Origin: Thermoplasmata archaeon
Lineage (GTDB): Archaea; Thermoplasmatota; Thermoplasmata; Lutacidiplasmatales; UBA184
Direction: 5' to 3'
Assembly (NCBI GenBank): GCA_030040625.1
Contig: JASHTI010000044.1
Coordinates: 1 to 34,380, forward strand
Length of the DNA: 34,380 nt
The notes under the pieces were generated by a model that was not told where the DNA came from, ran no database searches, and worked only from the letters and a program-made list of their open reading frames with translations. The translations under genes and the position numbers were made by a program. Below, in pieces: positions 15,495-25,064 of the stretch (positions within the stretch are counted from its first letter, which is position 1; each line of letters starts with the position of its first letter).

Positions 15495-16511
15495 ATGAGT
15501 GAACGGACGGGGCGGGATCGGCGCGAGCGGATCGTCGTCGCCCTCGGTGGCAACGCGATCCAGCGGGCCCACGATCATGGCACCTGGGCGGAGGCCGTTC
15601 GCCAGGTGCGGCGAACGGCCCGGGTGCTCGCTTCCCTCGTGGGGCCGGCTCGGGAGCTGATCGTCACGCACGGCAACGGCCCGCAGGTCGGCAGCCTGCT
15701 CCGCGAGGCCGAGCTCGGCGCCGCGGAGGTCCCGGTCCCCCCGATGCATGTCCTGGACGCCGAGACCGAGGGACAGCTCGGCTACCTGATCGCCGGCGAG
15801 CTCGAGGCGGCGCTTCGGCGCCGGGGCCGTCCGCGGACCGTCCTGCCGATCATCAGTCGCACGGAGGTCTCGGCGGCGGACCCGGCGTTCCGCCGACCGA
15901 CCAAGCCGGTCGGCAGGTTCTACACGGCCGAGGAGGCGCAGCGTCGCCAGCGCGACGCCGGATGGGTGATGCGCGAGGACCGGGCGCGCGGCGGCTGGCG
16001 CCGGCTGGTGCCGTCGCCGCGGCCCCGGCGCTGGCTGGAGGGACCGGCCGTTCGACGGATCCTCGACGCCGGCCTCGGCGACCGCTGTCTGTTCATCGTC
16101 GCCGGTGGGGGCGGCATCCCCGTCGTGCGCCGCGGGGACGGCTGGGTCGGGGTCGATGCGGTGATCGACAAGGATCGCGGCGCCGCGCTGGTGGCGGACG
16201 CGCTGGGAGCGGAGACGCTCGTGGTCGTCACCGACGTCCCCGGGGCGGCCGTCGGCTTCCGGACCGCACGGCCCCGCTGGCTCGGGAAGGTCCCCCGCGC
16301 GGAGCTCGCCCGCCTCGCGCGTCGCGGCGAGTTCGAAGAGGGGAGCATGGGCCCGAAAGTGGAGGCCGGCCTCACGTTCCTCACGGGGCCGCGACGGCGG
16401 TTCGCCATCACCGACCTCGGCTCGCTGCCGAAGGCGCTCGCCGGCCGCGCCGGCACCCGCGTGTGGCCCCGGTCGGCGGGCCCCCGGGCGCGACGCGCGC
16501 GGCCCAAGTAG
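15495..16511 (+). CDS. arcC: Carbamate kinase
   Basis: IVVALGGNAIQRA; ELIVTHGNGPQVGSLL; CLFIVAGGGGIPVV; GVDAVIDKDRGAALVADALGAETLVVVTDV; GSMGPKVEAGLTFL. Confidence 0.92.
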   Translation: MSERTGRDRRERIVVALGGNAIQRAHDHGTWAEAVRQVRRTARVLASLVGPARELIVTHGNGPQVGSLLREAELGAAEVPVPPMHVLDAETEGQLGYLIAGELEAALRRRGRPRTVLPIISRTEVSAADPAFRRPTKPVGRFYTAEEAQRRQRDAGWVMREDRARGGWRRLVPSPRPRRWLEGPAVRRILDAGLGDRCLFIVAGGGGIPVVRRGDGWVGVDAVIDKDRGAALVADALGAETLVVVTDVPGAAVGFRTARPRWLGKVPRAELARLARRGEFEEGSMGPKVEAGLTFLTGPRRRFAITDLGSLPKALAGRAGTRVWPRSAGPRARRARPK

Positions 16512-16550
16512 TCGCCGTCAACCCCGGCTGACATCGCGGCGAGCGCGGGA

Positions 16551-16557
16551 GTTAACT
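16551..16557 (+). promoter_or_regulatory. TATA-like element for ilvE
   Basis: GTTAACT about 26 nt upstream of the ATG at 16580. Confidence 0.5.
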
Positions 16558-16579
16558 CGGCCCGCTCGTCTGACCGGGC

Positions 16580-17503
16580 ATGGTCGCGCTGCAGCCGCTC
16601 TCGAAGATCTGGATGGACGGCGCGCTCGTGGACTGGCCGGACGCCCGGGTGCACGTGCTCACGCACGCGTTGCACTACGGCTACGCGGTCTTCGAGGGGA
16701 TCCGCTGCCACACGACATCGCGCGGTCCGGCGATCTTCCGGCTCGACGAGCACCTGGACCGCTTCCTCAACAGCGCGAAGATCTACCGGATGAAGCTCGC
16801 GTACGGCCGCGAGGAGCTTCGGCGAGCCTGCATCGACCTCGTCCGGGCGAACGGGGGGGTCGCGGCCTACCTTCGTCCGATCGCCTTCTCCGGCTACGGA
16901 GAGATGGGGCTGGACCCGACGCGCGCCCCGGTCCAGGTCGCCGTGGCGATGTGGCCCTGGGGCGCGTACCTCGGCGAAGAGGGTCAGGCGCGGGGGGTCC
17001 GATCGCTCGTCTCGAGCTGGACCCGGGTCGACTCGCGCATGCTCCCGCCGCAGGCGAAGTGCGCGGCGAACTACGCGAACTCGGCGCTGGCCAAGATGGA
17101 GGCGGTCGCCGCGGGCTACGACGAGGCGATCCTGCTGAACTCCGCGGGAATGGTCGCCGAGGGCCCCGGGGAGAACATCTTCCGCGTGAAGAACAACGTC
17201 GTGAGCACGCCACCGGCGAGCTCCGGTATCCTTCGGGGTATCACCCGAGACACGGTGATCCAGTTCCTCGCCGACGAAGGGCTGCTGTTCCGTCGGAACG
17301 ACTTCACCCGCGAGGAGCTGTTCACCTCCGACGAGGTCCTCTACACGGGGACCGCGGCCGGGATCACGCCCATCCGCGAGGTTGACGGCCGACCGATCGG
17401 CACCGGCGACTACCCGGTGACGCGGCGGCTGCAGCGCCGGTACACCGACGCGATCGAGGGGCGGCTGCCGGAGCGCGAGGCCTGGCTCACGTTCGTCCGC
17501 TAG
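16580..17503 (+). CDS. ilvE: Branched-chain amino acid aminotransferase
   Basis: IWMDGALVDWPDARVHVLTHALHYGYAVFEGIR; PPQAKCAANYANSALAKMEAVAAGYDEAILLNSAGMVAEGPGENIF; EVLYTGTAAGITPIREVDGRPIG. Confidence 0.95.
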   Translation: MVALQPLSKIWMDGALVDWPDARVHVLTHALHYGYAVFEGIRCHTTSRGPAIFRLDEHLDRFLNSAKIYRMKLAYGREELRRACIDLVRANGGVAAYLRPIAFSGYGEMGLDPTRAPVQVAVAMWPWGAYLGEEGQARGVRSLVSSWTRVDSRMLPPQAKCAANYANSALAKMEAVAAGYDEAILLNSAGMVAEGPGENIFRVKNNVVSTPPASSGILRGITRDTVIQFLADEGLLFRRNDFTREELFTSDEVLYTGTAAGITPIREVDGRPIGTGDYPVTRRLQRRYTDAIEGRLPEREAWLTFVR

Positions 17504-18251
17504 CGGGGGGATCGAACGATACCACCCCGAGCGCCGGCAGCGCTTGGTTCGCCGCGTCCAGCGATCGCTGCGTCCACTGCTCGAGCCGGGCGGCGCTCCG
17601 GGGGTCCGGGAGGAGCGCCGGCCAGGACCAGTGCAGGACGACCGCTCGACCGACGCCCACCCCCTCGAGGACGCGGGGATCGTAGGCGACGGTCCGCTCG
17701 GCGTGCCCGCGCAGGACGAGCCCGGAGGGTCCGGGGGCGAGCGTCGGGCCGGCGACCGTGAGCGCGTCGGCCCCGACGGCTCGGACCTCGGCGGCGGCGG
17801 GGCGGCACGCCTCCAGGTTCGACAGGGTCGTCGGCACGTGGCCGGTCACCGCACCGACCCCGACGTAGGCGACATGGAAGACGTGGTGCGGGAGGGGCCG
17901 CTCGGGGAGGTGCTCGGCGAGCCGCCGGGCGATCGAGGCGGGCAGGCCCCGCCCCCGCAGCGCCTCGAGGAGCCGAAGGAACCCGGGGCGGTCGACCGCC
18001 TCCAGCAGCTCGTTGCCGAGCCAGTACGCCGCCACGACCTCGGGGTCGAACGGGTCCCGTCCGGTGGCGCTCCCGATCGCCTCCAGGTACGGCATGAGCG
18101 CCTCGAATCGGGCGAGCGCCGCACGTGCGGCCGGCGAGCCACGGCCGCTCGTGATCGCCGCGTAGAGCGCCGGCTCCGCGTCCTCCGGGCCGCAGTAGCG
18201 CAGCCGGTTGGTCGCGATCGAGAAGCGAGCGCAGAGGGCGACGCCGTCCAT
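17487..18251 (-). CDS. Uncharacterised hydrogenase-operon-associated protein (DUF6390-like by recollection)
   Basis: MDGVALCARFSIATNRLRYCGPED...; last gene of the tight hydrogenase gene string. Confidence 0.6.
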   Translation of the reverse strand: MDGVALCARFSIATNRLRYCGPEDAEPALYAAITSGRGSPAARAALARFEALMPYLEAIGSATGRDPFDPEVVAAYWLGNELLEAVDRPGFLRLLEALRGRGLPASIARRLAEHLPERPLPHHVFHVAYVGVGAVTGHVPTTLSNLEACRPAAAEVRAVGADALTVAGPTLAPGPSGLVLRGHAERTVAYDPRVLEGVGVGRAVVLHWSWPALLPDPRSAARLEQWTQRSLDAANQALPALGVVSFDPPASGRT

Positions 18252-18252
18252 G

Positions 18253-19206
18253 CTAGCCGCGCCACGGCCGCGGGGTCCGGCCGAGCAGCAGATCGCGGAC
18301 CGCGACGAGGTGGGGGGAACCGAGCGCCACGAGGACCCCGCCGACGACCACCACCGCCCCCACCGCCGCGAGCGGCGGGACGACCGCGTGGCTCACCGTT
18401 AGGTCGAGCGCCCAGGAGATCGGGAACCCGAGGACGAGCACGCTGGAGGCGACGCCCAGCTCCACCCGGGCGAGCCCCGGATACCAGGTGAGCACGAAGG
18501 CGGCGAGCAGCGCGGCGCTGATCCCGACCCACATCCACTCGGCGGGGGAGTAGCTCACGACCGTTCCCCAACCGCCGAGGGCCAGGAGGTACGCCGAGAG
18601 GAACACCGCGCCGAACCCCATCCGCCCGAGGGCGACGACCGATCCGCGCAGCCGGCGCAGCGCGTGCTTGGAGACCGTGTACTCGGCGGCCCAGAGGAGG
18701 GTCGCCGCCAGCACGTAGGCCGAGCCGTCGGTCCAGATCGGCGACAGGAGCGAGAGCAGGAGCAGATTGCCGCCCAGGATGAGCGCGGCCGCGAGGGCGA
18801 GACGCGGATGGGCCCGCTCTCGCAGCGCGACGATCCCGAAGACGGTGGCGAAGATGAACAGCGTCCGGTAGACGAACGAGGCGGTCAGGGTGCCGTGCGC
18901 CGCGGTCGCCAACTGCAGCCCCCGGAAGAAGAGGACGAACGGCACCGCTCCCCCGATCAGCCCGATGACCGCGAGGGTGCCGAGGTCCCGGGGACGGAGC
19001 GAGGAGCCGGAGCCCACGAGGGCGAGCGCGCCGAACGGTAGGACGACCGCCGCGACCGCGAGGTTTCGGATCGTCACGAACGCGGTCGAACCGGTCCCGG
19101 CGACCGCGTAGCCGTTGACGAAGGTGGAGACGCCGCTGATCACGGCGGTCGCGAGCACGAGCAGCACGCCCGCCCCGAGCGCCCCGCGTCCGCCCAGATC
19201 GCTCAT
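18253..19206 (-). CDS. EamA/DMT-family transporter
   Basis: Ten hydrophobic segments; FVTIRNLAVAAVVLPFGALALV, AVPFVLFFRGLQLATAAHGTLTASFVYRTLFIFATVFGI. ATGA overlap with the hypC stop. Confidence 0.8.
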   Translation of the reverse strand: MSDLGGRGALGAGVLLVLATAVISGVSTFVNGYAVAGTGSTAFVTIRNLAVAAVVLPFGALALVGSGSSLRPRDLGTLAVIGLIGGAVPFVLFFRGLQLATAAHGTLTASFVYRTLFIFATVFGIVALRERAHPRLALAAALILGGNLLLLSLLSPIWTDGSAYVLAATLLWAAEYTVSKHALRRLRGSVVALGRMGFGAVFLSAYLLALGGWGTVVSYSPAEWMWVGISAALLAAFVLTWYPGLARVELGVASSVLVLGFPISWALDLTVSHAVVPPLAAVGAVVVVGGVLVALGSPHLVAVRDLLLGRTPRPWRG

Positions 19207-19502
19207 CGGGGTCCGTCCTCCGGAGCCGACGGATCCCGGGTCCCCGGGCCCTCCCGGCCCGTCGCCGTCCCTGTCGGGGCGACCGTCACCGACTCGAGCA
19301 ACCCCAGCGCCTCCCGGGCCTCGGCCTCCGACAGGCGGCGGTAGACGAAGCCGGCCTGTACCAGCACCCAGTCGCCGACCTGCGCTTCGGGGAGGTAGAC
19401 GAGCTGGGCTCGCCGTCGGCTTGCGCCATACTCGATCTCGGCGACGGGGACGCCCCCCTCGTCATGGACGGCGACCAGGCGTCCGGGGATCGCGAGGCAC
19501 AT
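19203..19502 (-). CDS. hypC: Hydrogenase maturation chaperone HypC
   Basis: MCLAIPGRLVAVHDEGGVPVAEIEYGASRRRAQLVYLPEAQVGDWVLVQAGFVYRRLSEAEA: MC(L)xIPG signature with OB-fold body. Confidence 0.92.
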   Translation of the reverse strand: MCLAIPGRLVAVHDEGGVPVAEIEYGASRRRAQLVYLPEAQVGDWVLVQAGFVYRRLSEAEAREALGLLESVTVAPTGTATGREGPGTRDPSAPEDGPR

Positions 19503-19511
19503 CGGCGGACC

Positions 19512-19817
19512 TCACCCGTCCCGAACGGAAGAAGGCGGCGACGGCCGCACGGCCGCCGGTCCAAAGGTAACGGTACGCAGCAGCAGGGAGGCCGCGCGAG
19601 GGTCGGTCGGGGACGGCAGCAGCTCGACCTCGAGGACGGCCGCTTCGGCGGGGCCCCCGGCCATCGCCCGGGCCCAGAGCTGCCGGAGCCGGGGCTCATC
19701 GACGTGGGCGAGCGGCCCCAGCGCCACCGAGGCACGAAGGATCGCTGCTCCGCCCGCGCCGCGGGAGAGCTCTTCGACCTTACGGCGCAGGTCGCGCATG
19801 AGCGCCTCTTCGTGCAT
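19512..19817 (-). CDS. hypA: HypA-like nickel metallochaperone lacking the zinc domain Cys residues
   Basis: MHEEALMRDLRRKVEELSRGAGGAAILRASVALGPLAHVDEPRLRQLWARAMAGGPAEAAVLEVEL: N-terminal MHE and HypA fold pattern. No Cys in the whole protein. Confidence 0.72.
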   Translation of the reverse strand: MHEEALMRDLRRKVEELSRGAGGAAILRASVALGPLAHVDEPRLRQLWARAMAGGPAEAAVLEVELLPSPTDPRAASLLLRTVTFGPAAVRPSPPSSVRDG

Positions 19818-19820
19818 CGC

Positions 19821-20303
19821 TCACCCCGTCTCCGTCGGCCACGCTTGCAGCTCGCGGACGATCGCCTCGGCCGCCCGCGGCACCCCGGCGGCGACCTCCT
19901 CGCTCAGCGTCGGTCCGAAGCCGAGCTCTCCGGCCTCGATCAGATACACGACCAGCCGGCGCGGCGCCCGGCCGAGCTCGACGGCGAGGGCATAGGCGTC
20001 CGGCAGCGAGAGCGCGTGCGACGAGGTCGACGGGCCGATCGGCGCCCGGGCGAGCGCCGCGCCCTCGAGGCGAAGTACGCTCCCGGCGGTGGCGCCGGTG
20101 CGGCCGGCGTCCACCACGATCGCCGGCGCGGCGTCGCTCCAGAGCTCCAGCAGCTGCAACGGCTCGGCGACCCGCTCGACGAGCGCGACGGAGGGGGAGA
20201 GGCGTCCCCGCAGCGCCCGAACCACGCGCGGCCCGCATCCGTCGTCCCGGCGGGCGGGCTCCCCGAGGCCGAGGACCATCGGTCGGCCGGCGGGGGTGCT
20301 CAT
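19821..20303 (-). CDS. [NiFe]-hydrogenase maturation protease (HycI/HybD family)
   Basis: VLGLGEPARRDDGCGPRVVRAL; AIVVDAGRTGATAGSVLRL; SSHALSLPDAYALA: Asp/Asp/His metal-site residues in order. Confidence 0.85.
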   Translation of the reverse strand: MSTPAGRPMVLGLGEPARRDDGCGPRVVRALRGRLSPSVALVERVAEPLQLLELWSDAAPAIVVDAGRTGATAGSVLRLEGAALARAPIGPSTSSHALSLPDAYALAVELGRAPRRLVVYLIEAGELGFGPTLSEEVAAGVPRAAEAIVRELQAWPTETG

Positions 20304-21604
20304 GCCGCGCCCTCGCGCCGGAGGTCCAAGCGAAGGAAGTGCGTGGCGCAGGAGATGCAGGGGTCGTGGTTGCGGATCGCCTTCTCGCAGGCGTCCGCGA
20401 TCCCGGCGTCGTCCCGGTCGACGGAGCGCCGCACGACGCCGCGGAGGTCGTCCTCGATCCGCATCTGGTTCTGCGAGGTCGGCGCCACGATCCGAGCCTC
20501 CTCGATGCGGCCGTCGGCCCCGAGGCGGTAGCGGTGGTACAGCATCCCGCGCGGCGCCTCGGTGATCGCCGCACCGGTGCCGCCGGACACGCGATCGGGG
20601 GCGGCCACCCAGGCCCGCTCGGGAGGCTGGTAGCGGTCCAGCAGGCGGAGCGCCTCCTCGCACGCGAAAAGGATCTCCACGGCCCGGACCTGGATCGACC
20701 GGTACGGGTTCCGCACCTCGCGACCGAGGCCGGCGTGCCGCGCGGCCGAGGCCGCCCGGGGGGTGAGCCGATCCGAGTTCAGGCTGTACCGGGCGAGCGG
20801 CCCGACCAGGTACGAACCGCCGCCGCGACGACGGCAATGCAGGGCGTGGGAGTGGGCGACCTGGACCTCCTCGAACTCGCGTTCGAAGTCCGCGGCGTCC
20901 AGCGAGAGCCCGGCGCTGGAGGTGATCCGTCCCTCGTTCATCGGATACTCCTCGGGGTGGCGGAGCGCGACGAACTCGTACGGTTCGTCGACGTCCGGGT
21001 AGGCGAGCTCCTCCGTGAAGCGGACGGTCGCCTCGGCGAGGTCGATCGCCGACCGAAGGGTCGTGCGCAGCGCCCCGAGCTCCTCCGTCGACGGGAGACG
21101 GTAGAACCCGCCGACGCGCACGTTCACCGGGTGGATCTCTCGCCCCCCGAGGACCGAGAGGACGGTGTTGCCGGCCTTCTTCAGCGCGAGCCCCTGCCGG
21201 ACGAGCTCCGGCCGCTCCTTGGCGAGGCGCACGGCGTCCGGGAGCCCCAGGAAGTCGGGGGCGTGGAGCAGGTAGAGGTGCAGGGCGTGGCTCTCGATCC
21301 ACTCGCCGCAGTACAGCACCCGCCGGAGGTCCCGGAGGGCTCCGTCGACGCGGATCCCGAGCGCCCGCTCGACCGCGTGGCAGGCGCTCATCTGGTAGGC
21401 GACCGGGCAGATCCCGCAGATCCGCGCGGTGATGTCCGGCGCCTCGCCGTACATCCTCCCGCGCAGCAGCGCCTCGAAGAAGCGGGGCGGCTCGAAGATG
21501 CGCAGTTCGATCTCCGCCACCTCGCGTCCCGCGAGCCGAACCCGCAACGCCCCCTCCCCCTCCACCCGGGCGAGGTAGTCGACGGCGATCGTCCGCTCCG
21601 TCAC
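20300..21604 (-). CDS. hydA: Group 3b-type [NiFe]-hydrogenase large (alpha) subunit
   Basis: L1 [20 protein letters not shown]2 [21 protein letters not shown], with a short C-terminal extension for proteolytic maturation. GTG start in GTGA overlap with hydD stop. Confidence 0.92.
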   Translation of the reverse strand: MTERTIAVDYLARVEGEGALRVRLAGREVAEIELRIFEPPRFFEALLRGRMYGEAPDITARICGICPVAYQMSACHAVERALGIRVDGALRDLRRVLYCGEWIESHALHLYLLHAPDFLGLPDAVRLAKERPELVRQGLALKKAGNTVLSVLGGREIHPVNVRVGGFYRLPSTEELGALRTTLRSAIDLAEATVRFTEELAYPDVDEPYEFVALRHPEEYPMNEGRITSSAGLSLDAADFEREFEEVQVAHSHALHCRRRGGGSYLVGPLARYSLNSDRLTPRAASAARHAGLGREVRNPYRSIQVRAVEILFACEEALRLLDRYQPPERAWVAAPDRVSGGTGAAITEAPRGMLYHRYRLGADGRIEEARIVAPTSQNQMRIEDDLRGVVRRSVDRDDAGIADACEKAIRNHDPCISCATHFLRLDLRREGAA

Positions 21605-22398
21605 GGGGCGCCTCCGGCCGGGGCGGCGGCGGACTCGGAGGCCTCGCGGAAGGCGGGGGCCGCGGCGTTGAACGTCCGGAAGACCCGCTGGACATCCGCC
21701 GGGGCGAGGCCGAGCTCGCGGAGCCGGCGCACGAGGGAGGGGGCGTTCGGCGTGTCCTGCGGGCCGAAGCAGCCGTAGCAGCCGCGGTGGTACGCCGGGC
21801 AGATCGCCCCGCAGCCGGTCTGGGTCACCGGGCCGAGGCACGGGGTCCCGTGCGCGACCACGACGCAGACGTTGCCGCGGCGTTTGCACTCCCCGCAGAC
21901 GCTTTCGGTCGGGACGTTCGGGGCACGGTCCCCGAGGAACGCCGAGATCACCTCGAGAAGCTGGCCTTTGTTGATCGGGCAGCCGCGGAGCTCGAAGTCG
22001 ACCGGAACGTGCGCCGAGATCGGCGTCGAGGTCGCGAGCGTCGCGATGTACTCCGGCCGGGCGTAGACGGCCCGCGCGAACTCCGCGACGTCCCCGAAGT
22101 TCCGGAGCGCCTGGATCCCCCCGGCCGTCGCGCAGGCGCCGATCGTTAGGAGGAAGCGCGCCTCCGCCCGCACCTGGCGTACGAGCTCGAGGTCGTGCGG
22201 GGTCGTCACGGAGCCCTCCACGATCGCCAGGTCGTACGGCCCCTCCACCGTAGCGCTGGACGCCTCGCGGAACAGGGCGATCTCGACCGCCCCGGCGACG
22301 GCGAGCAGCTCGTCCTCGCAGTCGAGCAAGGTCAGCTGGCAGCCGTCGCACGAGGCGAACTTGTAGACCGCCACGCGGGGACGGGGGACCCGCGGCAT
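21601..22398 (-). CDS. hydD: [NiFe]-hydrogenase small (delta) subunit
   Basis: [101 protein letters not shown]. Confidence 0.93.
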   Translation of the reverse strand: MPRVPRPRVAVYKFASCDGCQLTLLDCEDELLAVAGAVEIALFREASSATVEGPYDLAIVEGSVTTPHDLELVRQVRAEARFLLTIGACATAGGIQALRNFGDVAEFARAVYARPEYIATLATSTPISAHVPVDFELRGCPINKGQLLEVISAFLGDRAPNVPTESVCGECKRRGNVCVVVAHGTPCLGPVTQTGCGAICPAYHRGCYGCFGPQDTPNAPSLVRRLRELGLAPADVQRVFRTFNAAAPAFREASESAAAPAGGAP

Positions 22399-22399
22399 G

Positions 22400-23263
22400 C
22401 TACAGCTCCCGAACGCCGAGGTACGGCGCGATCCGCGCGTACGGAAGGACCGGACCGTCGCGGCAGACGAACTCCGGACCGAACTGGCAGTGGCCGCAGA
22501 AGCCGACGGCGCACTTCATGTTCCGCTCCATCGACAGGAAGATCGCCTCGGCGGGGACGCCCCGCTCGAGCAGCGCCTTCGCCGTGAACCGCATCATCAC
22601 CTCCGGGCCGCAGACGAACGCGACGGTGTTCGCCGGATCGAAGCGTGCATCCGGCAGCCGGGTCGTGACGACGCCGACGTCGCCGTACCAGTCCCGTCCG
22701 GCGGCGTCGACGGTCACCTGGAACCGAAGGTCGCTCCGCGCGCGCCAGCGCTGGATCTCCTCGTAGAAGACCAAGCTCTTCGGCGTCCGGGCCCCGTAGA
22801 CGACCTCGATCCGCCCGAATCGCTCCCGCTCGGCGAGCAGCCGATAGAGCAGCGGTCGAAGCGGCGGCAGGCCGAGGCCTCCGGCCGCGAGCACCACATC
22901 GCGGCCGACCGCTCGCTCGAGGGGCCAGCCGTTCCCGTACGGCCCGCGAACGCCGACGCAGCTGCCCGGGGGCGCGGCGAACAGCGCCCGGCTCGTCGCC
23001 CCCAGCGCCTGCACCGTGTGCACGAGCGCACCGTCCGGGGCGCCGGAGATCGAGATCGCGGCCTCGCCGATCCCGAAGGCGTACAGCATGTTGAACTGCC
23101 CGGGAGCGGACGACGGGGTGACGGCGCCATCGACCGGGGCGAGGACGAGGGTCGCGATGTCCGCCGTCTCCTCGGTGCGGCTCCGCACGCGGTACGGCAC
23201 CGGGGCGTACGGGCCCGCCGGCCCGACCGGAAGGCCCCCCGAGGTCGCCCGTTCAGAGGACAT
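22400..23263 (-). CDS. hydG: Hydrogenase gamma subunit: FAD/NAD(P)-binding oxidoreductase
   Basis: [115 protein letters not shown]. Confidence 0.92.
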   Translation of the reverse strand: MSSERATSGGLPVGPAGPYAPVPYRVRSRTEETADIATLVLAPVDGAVTPSSAPGQFNMLYAFGIGEAAISISGAPDGALVHTVQALGATSRALFAAPPGSCVGVRGPYGNGWPLERAVGRDVVLAAGGLGLPPLRPLLYRLLAERERFGRIEVVYGARTPKSLVFYEEIQRWRARSDLRFQVTVDAAGRDWYGDVGVVTTRLPDARFDPANTVAFVCGPEVMMRFTAKALLERGVPAEAIFLSMERNMKCAVGFCGHCQFGPEFVCRDGPVLPYARIAPYLGVREL

Positions 23264-23723
23264 CGGCCTCCAGCAGCTGGACCCGGAGGCCGTGGAGCCG
23301 GCCGGCGAGGACCGGTAGAAGGCGCAGCAGGAACGCGTAGCCCTCCTCGGGGTGCGCGGCGAGCCGCTCCCGCAGGACCGCGGCGTTGACCGCGACGACC
23401 TGCGTCGGCTTGGAGGCGATCGCGTCGAGGGTCCAACGGTGCGGGGAGAGGAGCCAGGACCAGCCGAGGACCTCCCCCGGCCCGACCGTCTGGACCGTCA
23501 GTCGCGCCCGGTCGGCCGCGAACACCTCGAGAGCCACCTTCCCCTGTTCGACCGCGATGAACTCCTCGGCGTCCCGCCCCTCGCGGAGGAGGAACTCTCC
23601 GACGCGGTAGCTCCGGAGGGCGGCTGCGCCCGCCGCCGCGCGAACGAGCCCGGCCGGGAGTCCGCGGAAGAACTCGTGGGCCTCCAGGCGGGCGATCCGC
23701 GCGGTCGGGGACTCCGTGCTCAC
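23253..23723 (-). CDS. CRP-like cyclic-nucleotide-binding-fold domain protein without HTH
   Basis: [51 protein letters not shown]...[37 protein letters not shown] start in GTGA overlap with hydB stop. Ends without a DNA-binding domain. Confidence 0.85.
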   Translation of the reverse strand: MSTESPTARIARLEAHEFFRGLPAGLVRAAAGAAALRSYRVGEFLLREGRDAEEFIAVEQGKVALEVFAADRARLTVQTVGPGEVLGWSWLLSPHRWTLDAIASKPTQVVAVNAAVLRERLAAHPEEGYAFLLRLLPVLAGRLHGLRVQLLEADVL

Positions 23724-24895
23724 GGACTCCTCCGCGCAGGTCCGCTCGCCCCGGGCGTCGCCCGGATCGCCGCGACCTCCTCGGTGATGTCGATGCCGAC
23801 GGGGCACCAGGTGATGCAACGGCCGCAGCCGACGCAGCCGGAACTATCGAACTGGTCGTGCCAGCTGGCGAGCTTGTGGGTCATCCACTGCCGGTAGCGG
23901 GAGGACGTCGACTTCCGAACCGGGGCGTGGTGGAGCTCGGAGAACGCGCTGTTGAAGCAGGAGTCCCACCGCCGCCACCGCTCGACCTTCGCCCCGGAGA
24001 GGTCCGGCACCTCCTCGCTCGAGCTGCAGAAGCAGGTCGGGCAGGCCAGCGTGCAGTTGGTGCACGCCAGGCAGCGCTCGGCGACCAACTGCCACCGCGG
24101 ATGTTCCGGGTTCCCGAGCAAGAGGTCGCGGAGCCCGGCGGGATCCAGGCGACGTCCCATCGCGCCCGCGGCCGACTCGACCCGCGCCGCGGCGGCGCGC
24201 GCGTCCTCGTCCGTCGCCGGCCGTGTCGGTACCCCGGCGAGGATCGCCGCGCCCCGCTCGCTCCCGGCCCGGATCAGGAACTCGTGGCGTTCGGGCGAGA
24301 GCAGTTCGGTGAGGATCAGGTCGGCGGAACCCCCCCGCACCGCGGGGCCGGTTCCCATCGACGTGCAGAAACAGGTCGCGCCGGCCTGCCCGCACTCGAC
24401 GGCGATGCGCAGGCAGGCCTGCCGACGGGCGTGGTACCCCGGGTCCGGAACGCGCCCGTCGAAAACGCGGTCCTGGATCGCGACGGCGGCGAGCTCGCAG
24501 CCGCGCATGCCGAGGAAGGCGAGCGGCGCCTCGTCGCGGGGCTCCGCCTGGACGGTGAAGCCGCCGTCGGCGGTTCCCGTCGCCGAGAACAGTCGCTCCC
24601 GGGCCGGAAAGAGGTACTTCTTCCAGCTGTGCGGGCCGACATTGTAGCCGAAGAGCGCGGCGTCGTCGCGGCGCTCCAACCGGTACGTACCGGCTTCCTG
24701 GCGGTCCGTCCACCCGATGGGCAGATCCTCGACCCGCGCGATCTCACCGTAGACGATCGCGCCGTCCCGAATCGTCGGGCCGACGATCCGGTAGCCGGCG
24801 GCGCGGATCGCCTCCAGGAGCCGTGGGAAGGCCTCCCGCGAGAGCACGCTTGCGCTCGACCCACCGGCTGTCTCCATCATCGCCCTCCGCTGCAT
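23720..24895 (-). CDS. hydB: Hydrogenase beta subunit: 4Fe-4S protein
   Basis: [22 protein letters not shown]...[72 protein letters not shown]. Confidence 0.92.
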   Translation of the reverse strand: MQRRAMMETAGGSSASVLSREAFPRLLEAIRAAGYRIVGPTIRDGAIVYGEIARVEDLPIGWTDRQEAGTYRLERRDDAALFGYNVGPHSWKKYLFPARERLFSATGTADGGFTVQAEPRDEAPLAFLGMRGCELAAVAIQDRVFDGRVPDPGYHARRQACLRIAVECGQAGATCFCTSMGTGPAVRGGSADLILTELLSPERHEFLIRAGSERGAAILAGVPTRPATDEDARAAAARVESAAGAMGRRLDPAGLRDLLLGNPEHPRWQLVAERCLACTNCTLACPTCFCSSSEEVPDLSGAKVERWRRWDSCFNSAFSELHHAPVRKSTSSRYRQWMTHKLASWHDQFDSSGCVGCGRCITWCPVGIDITEEVAAIRATPGASGPARRSP

Positions 24896-25064
24896 TGCGG
24901 CCCGCGGAGCCGGCCGCCGTCCGAGGGAACGGACGCGGTCAAAAGAGGGTTTGGTCGAGGGGACTTTACCCCCCGTTTCGGGAGCGACCCCGAGCGGACC
25001 GCCGGCGGCCGTCAGGCCCACTTCACCCCGGCTTCATCGGCTCTCGGCCCGGTCCCCGGTTCGC

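Noticed and set aside
6635-23723. A cAMP circuit linking the cyclase (6635) to the CRP-like protein in the hydrogenase operon
   Set aside because: The CRP-like protein lacks the Glu expected in the cAMP-binding cassette (GWSWL in place of GELAL-type) and has no HTH; the genes are 15 kb apart. Not supported beyond speculation.
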